Source: VRUE01 sp963699225
GTDB lineage: Bacteria; Actinomycetota; Thermoleophilia; Solirubrobacterales; 70-9
Assembly (NCBI GenBank): GCA_963699225.1
Contig: OY969423.1
Location: 1-64,000, forward strand
DNA length: 64,000 nucleotides
Reading direction: 5' to 3'
The notes below the pieces were generated by a model. It saw only the letters and a program-made list of their open reading frames with translations, ran no database searches and was not told where the DNA came from. How positions within the stretch are numbered: the stretch's first letter is position 1; the number at the start of each line of letters is the position of its first letter. Positions 9,161 to 17,145 of this stretch are shown one piece after another. A program made the position numbers and the translations under genes.

Positions 9161-10558
9161 ATGCGGATACTCGTCTTCCACGGCTACATGCTGCGCGGCA
9201 CCGGCAGCAACATCTACAACGTCAATCTCGCCCGCGCGCTGGCCAAGCTCGGCCACGAGGTGCACCTGCTCTGCCAGGACCGTGAGACGAAGGTCGAGGG
9301 GGTCGAGATCCACAACCCCGATATCCATGGTCTGCTGCCGGTTTACGTCAAGGACCCTTATGAGGGCTTCGAGGTCAAGGCTTTTCCGGAGCTGACCGAC
9401 GAGGAGCTCGATCGCTACATCGAGTCCAACGTCGCGGCCGTACGCGAGGTGGCGGAGCAGGCGGGCGGCATCGATCTTGCTCTCGCCAACCACCTGGTGA
9501 TGGGCCCGGCGATCCTGGCCCGCGCCGATGTCGCTCCCTTCGCCGCCAAGATCCATGGCTCGGCGCTCGAGTACACGGTCAAGCCGTATCCACGGTTCCT
9601 GCCCTACGCCTGCGAGGGCATGGAAGCCGCGCAGGGTGTGCTCGTTGGCTCCCGGCATACCGCCGAGTCGCTCTGGGCGGCGCTGCCTGAAGTCGCGGGG
9701 CTGAAGGAGAGGACGCGTCTTGGGCCGCCAGGGGTTGATACGGAGGCGTTTCGGCCGCGGGAGTCGGGGTCGGGTGTCCCGGGCTCGCGTTCGCGAGGAG
9801 TTCCCGGGACACCCGACCCCGACTCCCGCCGGAGGATCGTCTTCGTCGGCAAGCTGATCGTTTCGAAGGGGGTCGATCTGCTCCTGGCGGCATGGCCTCT
9901 GGTTAAGGCTGAGCACCCGGATGCGAGGCTCGAAGTCGCGGGGTTCGGCGAGTACGAAGCGGGACTGCGGCGGCTGCTGGCAGCTCTGGAGCGTGGGGAC
10001 ATCAACGACGCCCGTGAGGTAGCGCTGGCCGGGTGGGGGCTCGAGGGCGGGGAGGAGAAGCCGTTGCCGATCCTTTCCGCGTTTCTGGCTGATCCGCCTG
10101 TCGGTTACATCGAGGCGGCTGAAGGTGCCGCTGGCTCGGTCGAGTTCATCGGTCGGTTGGAGCACGACGAGGTTGCGGAGCTGCTTCCTGGGGCCGAGGC
10201 GCTGGTGATGCCGAGCACGTTTCCGGAGGCGTTTGGGATGGTTGCGGCGGAGGCCGCCGCCTGTGGGGTGCTGCCGGTTTCGGCGGGGCACTCGGGGATG
10301 CTCGAGGTCTCTCGTCAGTTGATGGAGACGCTGCCCGGCGACGTCGGTCGCCTCACCTCGTTCCCGGTTGAGGAGGGGGCGGTCGAGGCGATCGCCGAGC
10401 GGTTGAACGGGTGGCTGTCCCTCCCCAAGCAGGAGCGGGCCTCGGCGCGCGAGGCGCTGGTCGAGACGGCGCGGCGGCTCTGGAGCTGGGAGGGCGTGGC
10501 TGGCGGAGTGCTTGCTGCCGCCGCGGGACGCCTCGGCGAGTTGCCCTCGCCCGAGTAG
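9161..10558 (+). CDS. Glycosyltransferase family 4, with in-frame palindromic insert
   Basis: A 465-residue GT-B fold enzyme. The N-terminal domain opens with VFHGYMLRGTGSNIYNVNLARAL, an acceptor-side motif. The C-terminal donor domain has FVGKLIVSKGVDLLL near residue 230 and the E-x7-E motif in PSTFPEAFGMVAAEAAA near 350. Between domains, after GPPGVDTEAFRP, roughly 24 residues (about 200-223) rich in Gly, Pro, Ser, Arg and Asp are encoded by a 73-nt near-perfect palindrome (9757-9829). Related GT4 enzymes run straight from the VDTxxF motif into the second domain, so this stretch looks inserted, at a linker that should tolerate it. Substrate unknown. Confidence 0.85.
   Translation: MRILVFHGYMLRGTGSNIYNVNLARALAKLGHEVHLLCQDRETKVEGVEIHNPDIHGLLPVYVKDPYEGFEVKAFPELTDEELDRYIESNVAAVREVAEQAGGIDLALANHLVMGPAILARADVAPFAAKIHGSALEYTVKPYPRFLPYACEGMEAAQGVLVGSRHTAESLWAALPEVAGLKERTRLGPPGVDTEAFRPRESGSGVPGSRSRGVPGTPDPDSRRRIVFVGKLIVSKGVDLLLAAWPLVKAEHPDARLEVAGFGEYEAGLRRLLAALERGDINDAREVALAGWGLEGGEEKPLPILSAFLADPPVGYIEAAEGAAGSVEFIGRLEHDEVAELLPGAEALVMPSTFPEAFGMVAAEAAACGVLPVSAGHSGMLEVSRQLMETLPGDVGRLTSFPVEEGAVEAIAERLNGWLSLPKQERASAREALVETARRLWSWEGVAGGVLAAAAGRLGELPSPE
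9757..9829 (+). repeat. Palindromic element inserted in coding sequence
   Basis: Bases 9757-9783 and 9803-9829 are exact 27-bp reverse complements. Inside them is a second hairpin, CTCGCG (9784-9789) with CGCGAG (9792-9797). The element is in frame with the host glycosyltransferase and falls at the junction of its two domains. It shares a 12-base core pattern with the inverted repeat at 8192-8311. Its architecture recalls Rickettsia palindromic elements, which insert into genes without breaking frame; that comparison is by analogy only. Confidence 0.85.
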
Positions 10559-10607
10559 CTAGTGCCGAGCGTCACCAGAGCCTGAAAGCTTCCCGCCGTC
10601 GCTTCAA

Positions 10608-10613
10608 TAGAAT
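10608..10613 (+). promoter_or_regulatory. Likely -10 box of the cytochrome oxidase operon
   Basis: TAGAAT lies 12 nt before the ctaC ATG. No convincing -35 hexamer is visible. It is the best -10 candidate in the 67-nt gap between the glycosyltransferase and ctaC. Confidence 0.4.
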
Positions 10614-10625
10614 GCCCGCCGCCTC

Positions 10626-11417
10626 ATGTACGGCCGCCTCCCTATAGCGAAGATGCTCGCTGCCACAGTTGCGATGACCGCGGCGATCTCTGCCGTGATG
10701 CTCTCGATCAACTGGGATGGTCAGGAGGCTTCGACGGCCGCTCCCAAGATCGACGACCTGCTCAACGTGATGATCGTCCTCTCGTCCTTCGTCTTCTCGC
10801 TGGTGATCGTGGCGCTCTTCTACGCCCTCTGGAAGTTCAAAGCCAAGCCGGGCGATGAATCCGACGGCGAGCCGATTCACGGCAACACCCGGCTCGAGGT
10901 GGCCTGGACCGTGATCCCGACGATCATCGTGCTCTTCGGTGCCGGCTACAGCTGGTCAGTACTGAGCGACATCGAAAAGCTCGACAAAAACCCGCTCACC
11001 GTCGACGTCTTCTCCCAGCAGTACGCCTGGAGCTTCGGCTATCCCGGCAAAGGCAACGTCTACGTGCAGGGCGAAATGCACGTCCCGCTCAACCGCCAGA
11101 TCCAGTTCAAGATGCATGCCCAGGACGTGATCCACTCCTTCTGGGTGCCGGAGTGGCGGATCAAGAAGGACAACGTGCCCGGGATCACGACCACCGCGAT
11201 CGTCACCCCGGACAAGCTCGGCACCTACCAGCTGATCTGCACCGAGCTCTGCGGCTTCGGCCACGCCTCGATGCGGGCCAAGGTCGTGGTCGAAACGCCG
11301 GCCAACTTCCAGAAATGGGTCAGCAGCCTGGAAGAAAAAGTTCCGGCTCCGCTGGCCGAATCGATAAACCAAGACACCGAGACCAACCCGACGCCGCTGA
11401 ACGCCGGGGGGGCATAA
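10626..11417 (+). CDS. ctaC: Cytochrome c oxidase subunit II
   Basis: A 263-residue protein that carries the binuclear CuA centre, accepting electrons from cytochrome c. An N-terminal hydrophobic segment and two membrane helices (residues ~45-70 and 92-112) precede the extracytoplasmic cupredoxin domain. All CuA ligands are present: His170 in DVIHSFWVP, then Cys205, Cys209, His213 and Met216 in CTELCGFGHASM. The aromatic strip QQYAWSF (131-137) for cytochrome c docking is also present. It heads the operon ctaC-ctaD-usp-ctaE. It is the intact counterpart of the degenerate subunit II at 21455-22153. Confidence 0.97.
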   Translation: MYGRLPIAKMLAATVAMTAAISAVMLSINWDGQEASTAAPKIDDLLNVMIVLSSFVFSLVIVALFYALWKFKAKPGDESDGEPIHGNTRLEVAWTVIPTIIVLFGAGYSWSVLSDIEKLDKNPLTVDVFSQQYAWSFGYPGKGNVYVQGEMHVPLNRQIQFKMHAQDVIHSFWVPEWRIKKDNVPGITTTAIVTPDKLGTYQLICTELCGFGHASMRAKVVVETPANFQKWVSSLEEKVPAPLAESINQDTETNPTPLNAGGA

Positions 11418-11430
11418 TGGAGGCCTGCTG

Positions 11431-13335
11431 ATGACGGCTGCGATCAAGCAACCGGGCTGGATTAGGGGCGCGCTCGGCGCGATCCTCGGTGCCGCATTTG
11501 GCTTTGCGCTCGTCGTTGCGCTGCGTAAGGCCTCGGGACTGCCCGCCTACCAGACCGAACAGACCGGCTACCCGCAGGTGGTCGTGCCGCTGATCACCGG
11601 CCCGCTCGGCTTCCTGCTCGGCTTCGGCTGCTTCGACTACTGGCTGCGCTGGGCCGCCGGCATGCCAACGATTCCCGAGGATCACTCCCAGCACGGCGCC
11701 AAGAGCTGGAAGGACTACTTCCGCTTCAACACCGATCACAAGGTGATCGGCATCCAGTACATCTGCACCACCTTCTTCTTCTTCTTCGTTGGCGGCCTGA
11801 TGGCGATGCTGATCCGGGCCGAGCTGGCCCAGCCGGGCACCCAGATCGTCGACGCTGCCACCTACAACAGCCTCTTCTCCACCCACGCGGTGCTGATGAT
11901 CTTCGTCTTCGTGATCCCGGTCTTCGCCGGCATCGCCAACTACGTCCTGCCGCTGATGATCGGCGCCCCGGACATGGCCTTCCCGCGCCTCAACGCGCTC
12001 AGCTTCTGGATGCTGCCGCTGGCCGGCCTGCTCTTCATCGGCAGCTTCCTCGCCCCCGGCGGCGCCTTTGACGCTGGCTGGACCGGTTATGCGCCGCTCT
12101 CTACCGGTGCCCCGCTCGGCCAGTCCTTCTTCAACCTCGGCGTGCAGTTCGCCGGCGCCTCATCGATCGCGACCGCGCTCAACTTCCTGGTCACGATCAT
12201 CACCATGCGAGCACCGGGGATGACCTTCTGGCGGATGCCGCTGCTGGTCTGGGCCAACCTCTCGACCTCGCTGCTGGTCGTCGCCGCGACGCCCTTCATC
12301 GCCGGCGTCCAGTTCATGGTCCTCTTCGACCGCGCCCTGCACACCAACTTCTTCCAGTTTGCTGGCGGAGGTGATGTCGTCAGCTACCAGCACATCTTCT
12401 GGTTCTACTCGCACCCGGCCGTCTACATCATGATGTTGCCCGGCTTCGGGATCATCAGCGAGGTCATATCGACCCATGCCCGCAAGCCGATTTTCGGCTA
12501 CCGATTGATGGCCCTGGCGCTGATCGGCATCGTCGTGCTCAGCTACTCGGTCTGGGCCCACCACATGTTCGTCGCCGGCATGTTCAGCTGGCTGCGCGTG
12601 CCGATGATGATCACGACGCTGCTGATCGCGGTGCCGACCGGAATCAAGATCTTCTCCTGGATAGGCACGCTCTATTTCGGCAAGATCCATACATATTCGA
12701 CCGCGATGCTGTTCGCGCTCGCCTTCATCGTCACCTTCACGATCGGCGGGATCAGTGGCGTGATGCTGGGCATGGTGCCGATCGACATCCACGTCTCGGA
12801 TACCTACTTCATCGTCGCCCACATCCACTTCGTGCTCTTCGGCGGCTCGGTCTTCACGATCTTCTCCGGGATCTACCACTGGTTCCCGAAGATCACCGGC
12901 CGCATGTATGACGAGAAGCTCGGCCGCGTCCACTTCTGGGGCACGCTCTTCGGCACCTGGGTCACCTTCATCCCGATGCACTGGGTCGGGATGGACGGCA
13001 TGCCTCGCCGCGTCGCTGACTACGCGACCCAGTTCGGCAACTGGAACCTGCTGATCAGCTGCGGCGCCTTCATCCTCGGCGCGATTCAGCTGGTCTTCCT
13101 CTACAACATGATCGTCAGCTGGCGCTTCGGCCCGAAGGCCGTGGGCAACCCGTGGCGAGCCAACTCGATCGAGTGGCTGGTCTCTTCGCCGCCGCCGATC
13201 TACAACTTCCCCGAGATCCCACGCGTCGTCGGCGGTCCTTACGAGTACGGCGTGCCCGGTGCTCGCCACGCGATCATGCCGGGCGAATCGGTTGAGGCGC
13301 CGTCAACGGAGCCGACCGTGGTGGGCTCGGCATGA
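11431..13335 (+). CDS. ctaD: Cytochrome c oxidase subunit I (A2 type)
   Basis: A 634-residue catalytic subunit that reduces oxygen and pumps protons. All heme and copper ligands are visible: His152 (low-spin heme), His328, His377 and His378 (CuB), Tyr332 (cross-linked Tyr), His464 (heme a3) and His466 (low-spin heme). K-channel Lys406 is present. Helix VI reads YSHPAVY, with Tyr-Ser in place of the Glu of GHPEV, the mark of A2-type heme-copper oxidases. About 90 extra N-terminal residues contain two more hydrophobic segments (11-31 and 48-70). The stop overlaps the next gene as ATGA. Confidence 0.97.
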   Translation: MTAAIKQPGWIRGALGAILGAAFGFALVVALRKASGLPAYQTEQTGYPQVVVPLITGPLGFLLGFGCFDYWLRWAAGMPTIPEDHSQHGAKSWKDYFRFNTDHKVIGIQYICTTFFFFFVGGLMAMLIRAELAQPGTQIVDAATYNSLFSTHAVLMIFVFVIPVFAGIANYVLPLMIGAPDMAFPRLNALSFWMLPLAGLLFIGSFLAPGGAFDAGWTGYAPLSTGAPLGQSFFNLGVQFAGASSIATALNFLVTIITMRAPGMTFWRMPLLVWANLSTSLLVVAATPFIAGVQFMVLFDRALHTNFFQFAGGGDVVSYQHIFWFYSHPAVYIMMLPGFGIISEVISTHARKPIFGYRLMALALIGIVVLSYSVWAHHMFVAGMFSWLRVPMMITTLLIAVPTGIKIFSWIGTLYFGKIHTYSTAMLFALAFIVTFTIGGISGVMLGMVPIDIHVSDTYFIVAHIHFVLFGGSVFTIFSGIYHWFPKITGRMYDEKLGRVHFWGTLFGTWVTFIPMHWVGMDGMPRRVADYATQFGNWNLLISCGAFILGAIQLVFLYNMIVSWRFGPKAVGNPWRANSIEWLVSSPPPIYNFPEIPRVVGGPYEYGVPGARHAIMPGESVEAPSTEPTVVGSA

Positions 13336-14207
13336 GCGACGCATCCGGGGCAAAGCCCCTGCTCGTCTTCCTCAACGAGGTCGCCGGCGGGCGCAAGCTG
13401 CTGGCGGCCGTGCAAGAGCGCGCCGACAAGGTTCCCTTCGTCGCCGTCGCGGCGCCGCAGAACCAGCCCGCGGTGGGCCAGCTGATCGACTCCGGGGAGC
13501 TACGCGACGCGGCCAAAGCACGGGTCGAGGTAACGATGTCGATTCTTTCCGAGTACGGGATCGAGTCGGTCGGCGAGGTCATGGACCCTGAGCCCTCCCT
13601 GGCACTTGATGACGCCGTGCGCGCTCATGAACCGGGCGAGCTATTGCTTTCCTGCGCCGCCGAGACTCGCTTTGGCTTCACCCGCAAGGACCTCGTCTCC
13701 TGGGCGGAAGCCCGCTTCGAGCCGGAGGTTGCGGTGACGCACATCCCAGTGCGGATCACCGACGACTCGATCAGCTGGGAGAAGAGCCACACCCTGGTGG
13801 TGGCCAGCCAGACTGTGGCCGCGCCAGACTTGATCAGCCGGCTCAAGGAGCGCGCTGCCGGACACCCGCACCGCTACACGATCATCTGCCCGCGGACCGA
13901 GGACGTGACCGAGCCGGAAATGGTTCGCGACCTGGCAACCACTCTGGCTGAGCTCTACCGCGCCGATATCGACGCCACCGGCCAGCCGATGAGCCCCGAT
14001 CCCTTTCACGCGGTGCAAAACGCGATCGAGCACTACAGCGTCGACGAGGTGCTGATCTCGACCTTCGCCGGTGAGACCTCGCGCTGGCTCGAGGACGATC
14101 TGATCGGCCGCGTCCGCGCGATTACCGACAAGCCGGTCGAGCACCTCGAGGTCGGCCGCCCGGCCGCCGTCGTGGCCGCTGCCGTCGCCGAGGGAGGGGA
14201 GGCCTGA
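13332..14207 (+). CDS. Tandem universal-stress-like domain protein inside the oxidase operon
   Basis: A 291-residue soluble protein made of two Rossmann-like alpha/beta repeats. The first starts at KPLLVFLNEVAG and the second at SHTLVVASQTVAA near residue 153. Each ends with a strand-loop pattern of the kind (V/A)DEVLISTFAGETSRWLEDD. The same ending occurs in the proteins at 14978 and 55891, so the window holds three relatives. It overlaps ctaD by 4 nt and ctaE by 1 nt, so it is translationally tied to the oxidase. Nucleotide binding is plausible for a Usp-like fold, but no clear GxxGxxG(S/T) ATP motif is seen. Role unknown. Confidence 0.6.
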   Translation: MSDASGAKPLLVFLNEVAGGRKLLAAVQERADKVPFVAVAAPQNQPAVGQLIDSGELRDAAKARVEVTMSILSEYGIESVGEVMDPEPSLALDDAVRAHEPGELLLSCAAETRFGFTRKDLVSWAEARFEPEVAVTHIPVRITDDSISWEKSHTLVVASQTVAAPDLISRLKERAAGHPHRYTIICPRTEDVTEPEMVRDLATTLAELYRADIDATGQPMSPDPFHAVQNAIEHYSVDEVLISTFAGETSRWLEDDLIGRVRAITDKPVEHLEVGRPAAVVAAAVAEGGEA

Positions 14208-14833
14208 TGGAGAGCGCAACGGTCACGCTGGGGCACGCCCACGAGGATGAGCACCACGGGCCTCCTGAGGCCAACCAGAGCTCGCGGATCGATCGCCAGA
14301 CGCTGGGGATCCTGCTCTTCATCGTCTCCGAGGTAATGCTCTTCGGGGCATTCTTCGCCTCCTACTTCTTCCTCCGCGTCGTCGTCCACCCCTCGAGCTG
14401 GCCGCCGCACCCTTACGAACTGCCGGTCGCGGTGGCGGGCGTCAACACGGCGATCCTGGTCTCCTCCAGCTTCACGATCCACTACGCCCTGGAGTCAATC
14501 CGCCGCGGCAACCGCAACGGCCTCAAGCTGGGCCTGGTGCTGACCTGGATGCTCGGCGCGACCTTCCTCTTCATCCAGCTCAACGAGTACGTCCACCTCG
14601 GCTTCAGCGCCCGCGATCTCGGCTTCGGCTCGATCTTCTACAGCCTTACCGGCCTGCATGGCGCCCACGTCTTCGTCGGGCTTTGCCTTCTTACCTTCGC
14701 TTCGATCCGCGCCTTCCGTGGCCATTTCGGCTCCGAGGAGAAGGACCACCTCGGCGTTGAGGTGCCGGGCATCTACTGGCACTTCGTCGACATCATGTGG
14801 CTGGTCGTCTTCTTCACGGTTTACATCCTTTAA
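14207..14833 (+). CDS. ctaE: Cytochrome c oxidase subunit III
   Basis: A 208-residue membrane protein with five predicted helices, the actinobacterial short form lacking the first two helices of the mitochondrial subunit. Family motifs include FIVSEVMLFGAFFASYFFLR near residue 40, a Glu and His pair in FLFIQLNEYVHL, HGAHVFVG, and the terminal YWHFVDIMWLVVF. The start overlaps the previous stop as TGATG. It completes the aa3 oxidase together with ctaC and ctaD. Confidence 0.96.
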   Translation: MESATVTLGHAHEDEHHGPPEANQSSRIDRQTLGILLFIVSEVMLFGAFFASYFFLRVVVHPSSWPPHPYELPVAVAGVNTAILVSSSFTIHYALESIRRGNRNGLKLGLVLTWMLGATFLFIQLNEYVHLGFSARDLGFGSIFYSLTGLHGAHVFVGLCLLTFASIRAFRGHFGSEEKDHLGVEVPGIYWHFVDIMWLVVFFTVYIL

Positions 14834-14960
14834 CGCGGCCGCTGCAAACCGGCGCATCTCGCGGTCTTCGGTCGGCCGTCTGCGGGTCACGCACAAACAA
14901 GTGCGCTCCCCTTGCCGCCCTCCCTGCATCCCCCGACCTGCTTGGTTTTCACGGCCGTTT
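14834..14960 (+). repeat. Intergenic structured repeat, copy A
   Basis: One of three related elements (also 22146-22306, and 39113-39212 in the opposite orientation). Shared blocks in order: CTGCAAACCGGCGC, TCTTCGGTCG, a variable hairpin (here GCAC 14891-14894 with GTGC 14901-14904), CTCCCTGCATCC, and GCTTGGTTTTC. Ends carry an imperfect inverted repeat around CGGCCG. It follows ctaE and ends 17 nt before the next start codon, in the same orientation as that gene. Confidence 0.7.
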
Positions 14961-14977
14961 GGGGGTACAACTTGAAT

Positions 14978-15628
14978 ATGCACAATCCTCTGCGGTCTGA
15001 GGCTGACGCGTTCAGATGGTTGGTGGTGATCGCTGCTGGAGTGGTGTCGGCGACCGTGCTCACCTTGCTGACGCGGCCCGTAGTGGGCGTGGTCTGGACA
15101 GCCCTTCTGATTGGCTTCGGTGTCGGCTTCGGCTATCGCAGCGCGCGCGGGTCGCTGCCTCGCAACATCGAGGTGACCAAGGGCGGCGACGGCAAGTTCC
15201 GGTTGCTCGTGGTTGCCAACGAGACGGTCCAAGGTGAGGCGCTGCTGAAGGAGATTCGCGATCGCTGTCGCGACCGTCGCTGTGAGGTGATGGTGGTGAC
15301 CCCGGCCCTGGCCTCCTCGCGGGCCTCGCACTGGGCGTCGGACATCGACGAGGCGATCGAGCTGGCACGCCAGCGCATGGAGCTCTCGCTGATCGAGATC
15401 AAGCAGCTTGGCCTCAGGGCAAAAGGGGAGATCGGCGATTCCGATCCCAACATGGCGATCGAGGACGCCCTGCGCGTCTTCCCCGCCGACGAGATCCTGA
15501 TCTCGACCCATCCCCCCGATCGCTCGCGCTGGCTAGAGCACGGAGTCGTCGACAAGGCCCGCGAGCGAATCGACCTGCCGATCACTCACGTGGTCGTCGA
15601 CCTCGCCACCGGCCGCGCGATGCTGTGA
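14978..15628 (+). CDS. Membrane-anchored universal-stress-like protein
   Basis: A 216-residue protein with two N-terminal membrane helices (residues ~13-34 and 37-53) followed by a soluble alpha/beta domain starting FRLLVVANETVQGEALLKEI. Its last third, ADEILISTHPPDRSRWLE, matches the gene between ctaD and ctaE. The ATG at 14978 was chosen over the upstream ATG at 14912 because the longer form runs into repeat copy A and adds no conserved sequence. Likely a membrane-tethered stress or signalling protein; ligand unknown. Confidence 0.65.
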   Translation: MHNPLRSEADAFRWLVVIAAGVVSATVLTLLTRPVVGVVWTALLIGFGVGFGYRSARGSLPRNIEVTKGGDGKFRLLVVANETVQGEALLKEIRDRCRDRRCEVMVVTPALASSRASHWASDIDEAIELARQRMELSLIEIKQLGLRAKGEIGDSDPNMAIEDALRVFPADEILISTHPPDRSRWLEHGVVDKARERIDLPITHVVVDLATGRAML

Positions 15629-15683
15629 CTGGTCCGTCACGGCTCGGGCACACTTAGCGCGTCACCCGAAATGTTTTGTCTTC

Positions 15684-15689
15684 TAGCCT
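15684..15689 (+). promoter_or_regulatory. -10 box of a leaderless gene
   Basis: TAGCCT lies exactly 6 nt before the ATG at 15696, which would place the transcription start at or next to the start codon. No ribosome-binding site precedes the ATG. Confidence 0.45.
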
Positions 15690-15695
15690 GTCAAC

Positions 15696-16100
15696 ATGGA
15701 GATGATGACCTCGCGCTGGACCGACGACCGCATGGATGACCTCAAGCACCAGGTCGACGAGCTCGGACGCCGCATGGAGACTGGATTCGCCGAGCAGCGC
15801 AGTGAAATGAATGCTCGCTTCGATCGCCTGGAGAAGAGCCTCGAAGTGCGCTTCGAGAAGGTCGACGAACGATTCGACAGGGTCGACGAACGATTCGACA
15901 AGATCGATGAGCGGTTCGAGAGGGTGGACGCGAAATTCGAACGTGTTGACGCGAAATTCGACGTGGTCAACGAGCAGATCGCTCGCACGCAGGAGACGGT
16001 GATTGGCCTATACGCGATGCTCGCGCGTTTCTCGCTGTGGTTTGCCGGGGCGGTGGCCGTTGCCATTCTTGCCGCCGTCCTGACCTTGTGGCTCCGCTAG
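15696..16100 (+). CDS. Coiled-coil protein with C-terminal membrane anchor
   Basis: A 134-residue protein. Residues ~10-95 are a highly charged coiled coil, including five near-identical seven-residue units of the type (V/I)DERFD(R/K). A single C-terminal membrane helix (residues ~113-132) anchors it, giving a tail-anchored rod. No enzymatic motif. The start is fixed by a -10 box 6 nt upstream. Similar proteins in actinobacteria and elsewhere are uncharacterised. Confidence 0.65.
   Translation: MEMMTSRWTDDRMDDLKHQVDELGRRMETGFAEQRSEMNARFDRLEKSLEVRFEKVDERFDRVDERFDKIDERFERVDAKFERVDAKFDVVNEQIARTQETVIGLYAMLARFSLWFAGAVAVAILAAVLTLWLR
15861..15965 (+). repeat. Five 21-bp tandem repeats in coding sequence
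   Basis: Units start at 15861, 15882, 15903, 15924 and 15945. The first two differ at only one or two bases, the last two are similarly close, so the array grew by recent in-frame duplication of a 21-bp, seven-codon unit. It encodes the heptads of the coiled coil. Confidence 0.85.
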
Positions 16101-16121
16101 GGCCTGGTCCGAGCCGCAGCG

Positions 16122-17093
16122 CTACGTCAGGGCGGCGGTACGGTGGTCGACTTCGTCCGCCGCGCGGGCCGGCCTGATCGCAACGTCTCCTGAGCGAGGC
16201 TCTAGCCGCCCCGCCGTCGCAACCGTCCAGAGCATCGCCAGCCAGGTGGTCGTTGCCAGGGCGACGTGGACCCAGACGATCTCGCCCGGCAGCTTCAGGG
16301 CCCACTGGACGCCTCCTACAACGCCCTGCAGGGCCAGGAACCCGATCATCACTGTCAGCGGCCTGAGCGCCCTCCTGTCGCCTCCTGGGCGGCGCAGGAG
16401 GAACCAGACGGCGATCGCGGCGAGACCGAAGACGGTGGCGATCGCCGAGTGGCGCTGGACCACCCATTCGAGTGTTCCGGTTCCCTCGAAGTCGAAGCGG
16501 TGGACGAGTTGGCCGGCGTGGGCTCCGGCGTGCGGGCCCGAAGCGGTGGCGACCGTGCCGGCGGCGATCGTCAGCTGGCCGAGCGGAATCAGCGCTCGCA
16601 CCGACCAGACGCCGAGCCGGTCGCTGGAGCGCCGCCGCTCCCACGGTTCGTAGCGCGAGCACCAGGCGAGCGCGAAGGAAGCGTCGAGCAGCAGCATCGA
16701 GAGGATGAAGTGGCTCATCACTAGCCCGGGGGCGAGGTGGTACTTGACCACCAGGGCACCGAGGATCGCCTGGCCGATCACGCCGAGCGGCAGCAGGGCG
16801 CCGAAGAAGGCGAGGTGCCAGCGGAAGGGAACGCGGAACCAGGCGAGCGCGCTGGCGGCGATCACGGCAAAGCCGACGAAGCCGGTGAGGATCCGATTGC
16901 CGTACTCGATCACCGCGTGGGTTTCGAGCGGCGGCGCCGTGCCGCCGTAGCACTTGGGCCAGTCCGGACAGCCGAGGCCGGAGCCGGTCAGGCGCACGCC
17001 GGCGCCGGTCAGCACGATCAGCGCCAGGGCGCCGAGGGCGACCAGCGAGACGGTGGCGTAGAGCTGGGGCGAGATGCGGAGGCGGTCGCGCAT
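16122..17093 (-). CDS. ctaA: Heme A synthase (COX15/CtaA)
   Basis: A 323-residue membrane protein with eight predicted helices that oxidises the heme O methyl group to make heme A for the aa3 oxidase. Four heme-ligand histidines are placed as in the family: HAVIEYGNR, VMSHFILS, VQRHSAIAT and WVHVALATT. The extracytoplasmic Cys pair GCPDWPKC matches the Bacillus-type enzyme. The ATG at 17093 is preceded by TGAGG, and the longer frame to 17195 would overlap the cytochrome gene. Convergent with the coiled-coil gene. Confidence 0.93.
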   Translation of the reverse strand: MRDRLRISPQLYATVSLVALGALALIVLTGAGVRLTGSGLGCPDWPKCYGGTAPPLETHAVIEYGNRILTGFVGFAVIAASALAWFRVPFRWHLAFFGALLPLGVIGQAILGALVVKYHLAPGLVMSHFILSMLLLDASFALAWCSRYEPWERRRSSDRLGVWSVRALIPLGQLTIAAGTVATASGPHAGAHAGQLVHRFDFEGTGTLEWVVQRHSAIATVFGLAAIAVWFLLRRPGGDRRALRPLTVMIGFLALQGVVGGVQWALKLPGEIVWVHVALATTTWLAMLWTVATAGRLEPRSGDVAIRPARAADEVDHRTAALT

Positions 17094-17145
17094 AAGTTGC
17101 CTCAGCGGATGATGCCAGCGGCCGCTCTCGGGCCGCGCGACGGGC

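Noticed and set aside
11418..11432. Five-codon frame ATG-GAG-GCC-TGC-TGA between ctaC and ctaD
   Set aside because: Too short to judge; the GGAG within it is more simply the ribosome-binding site for ctaD.
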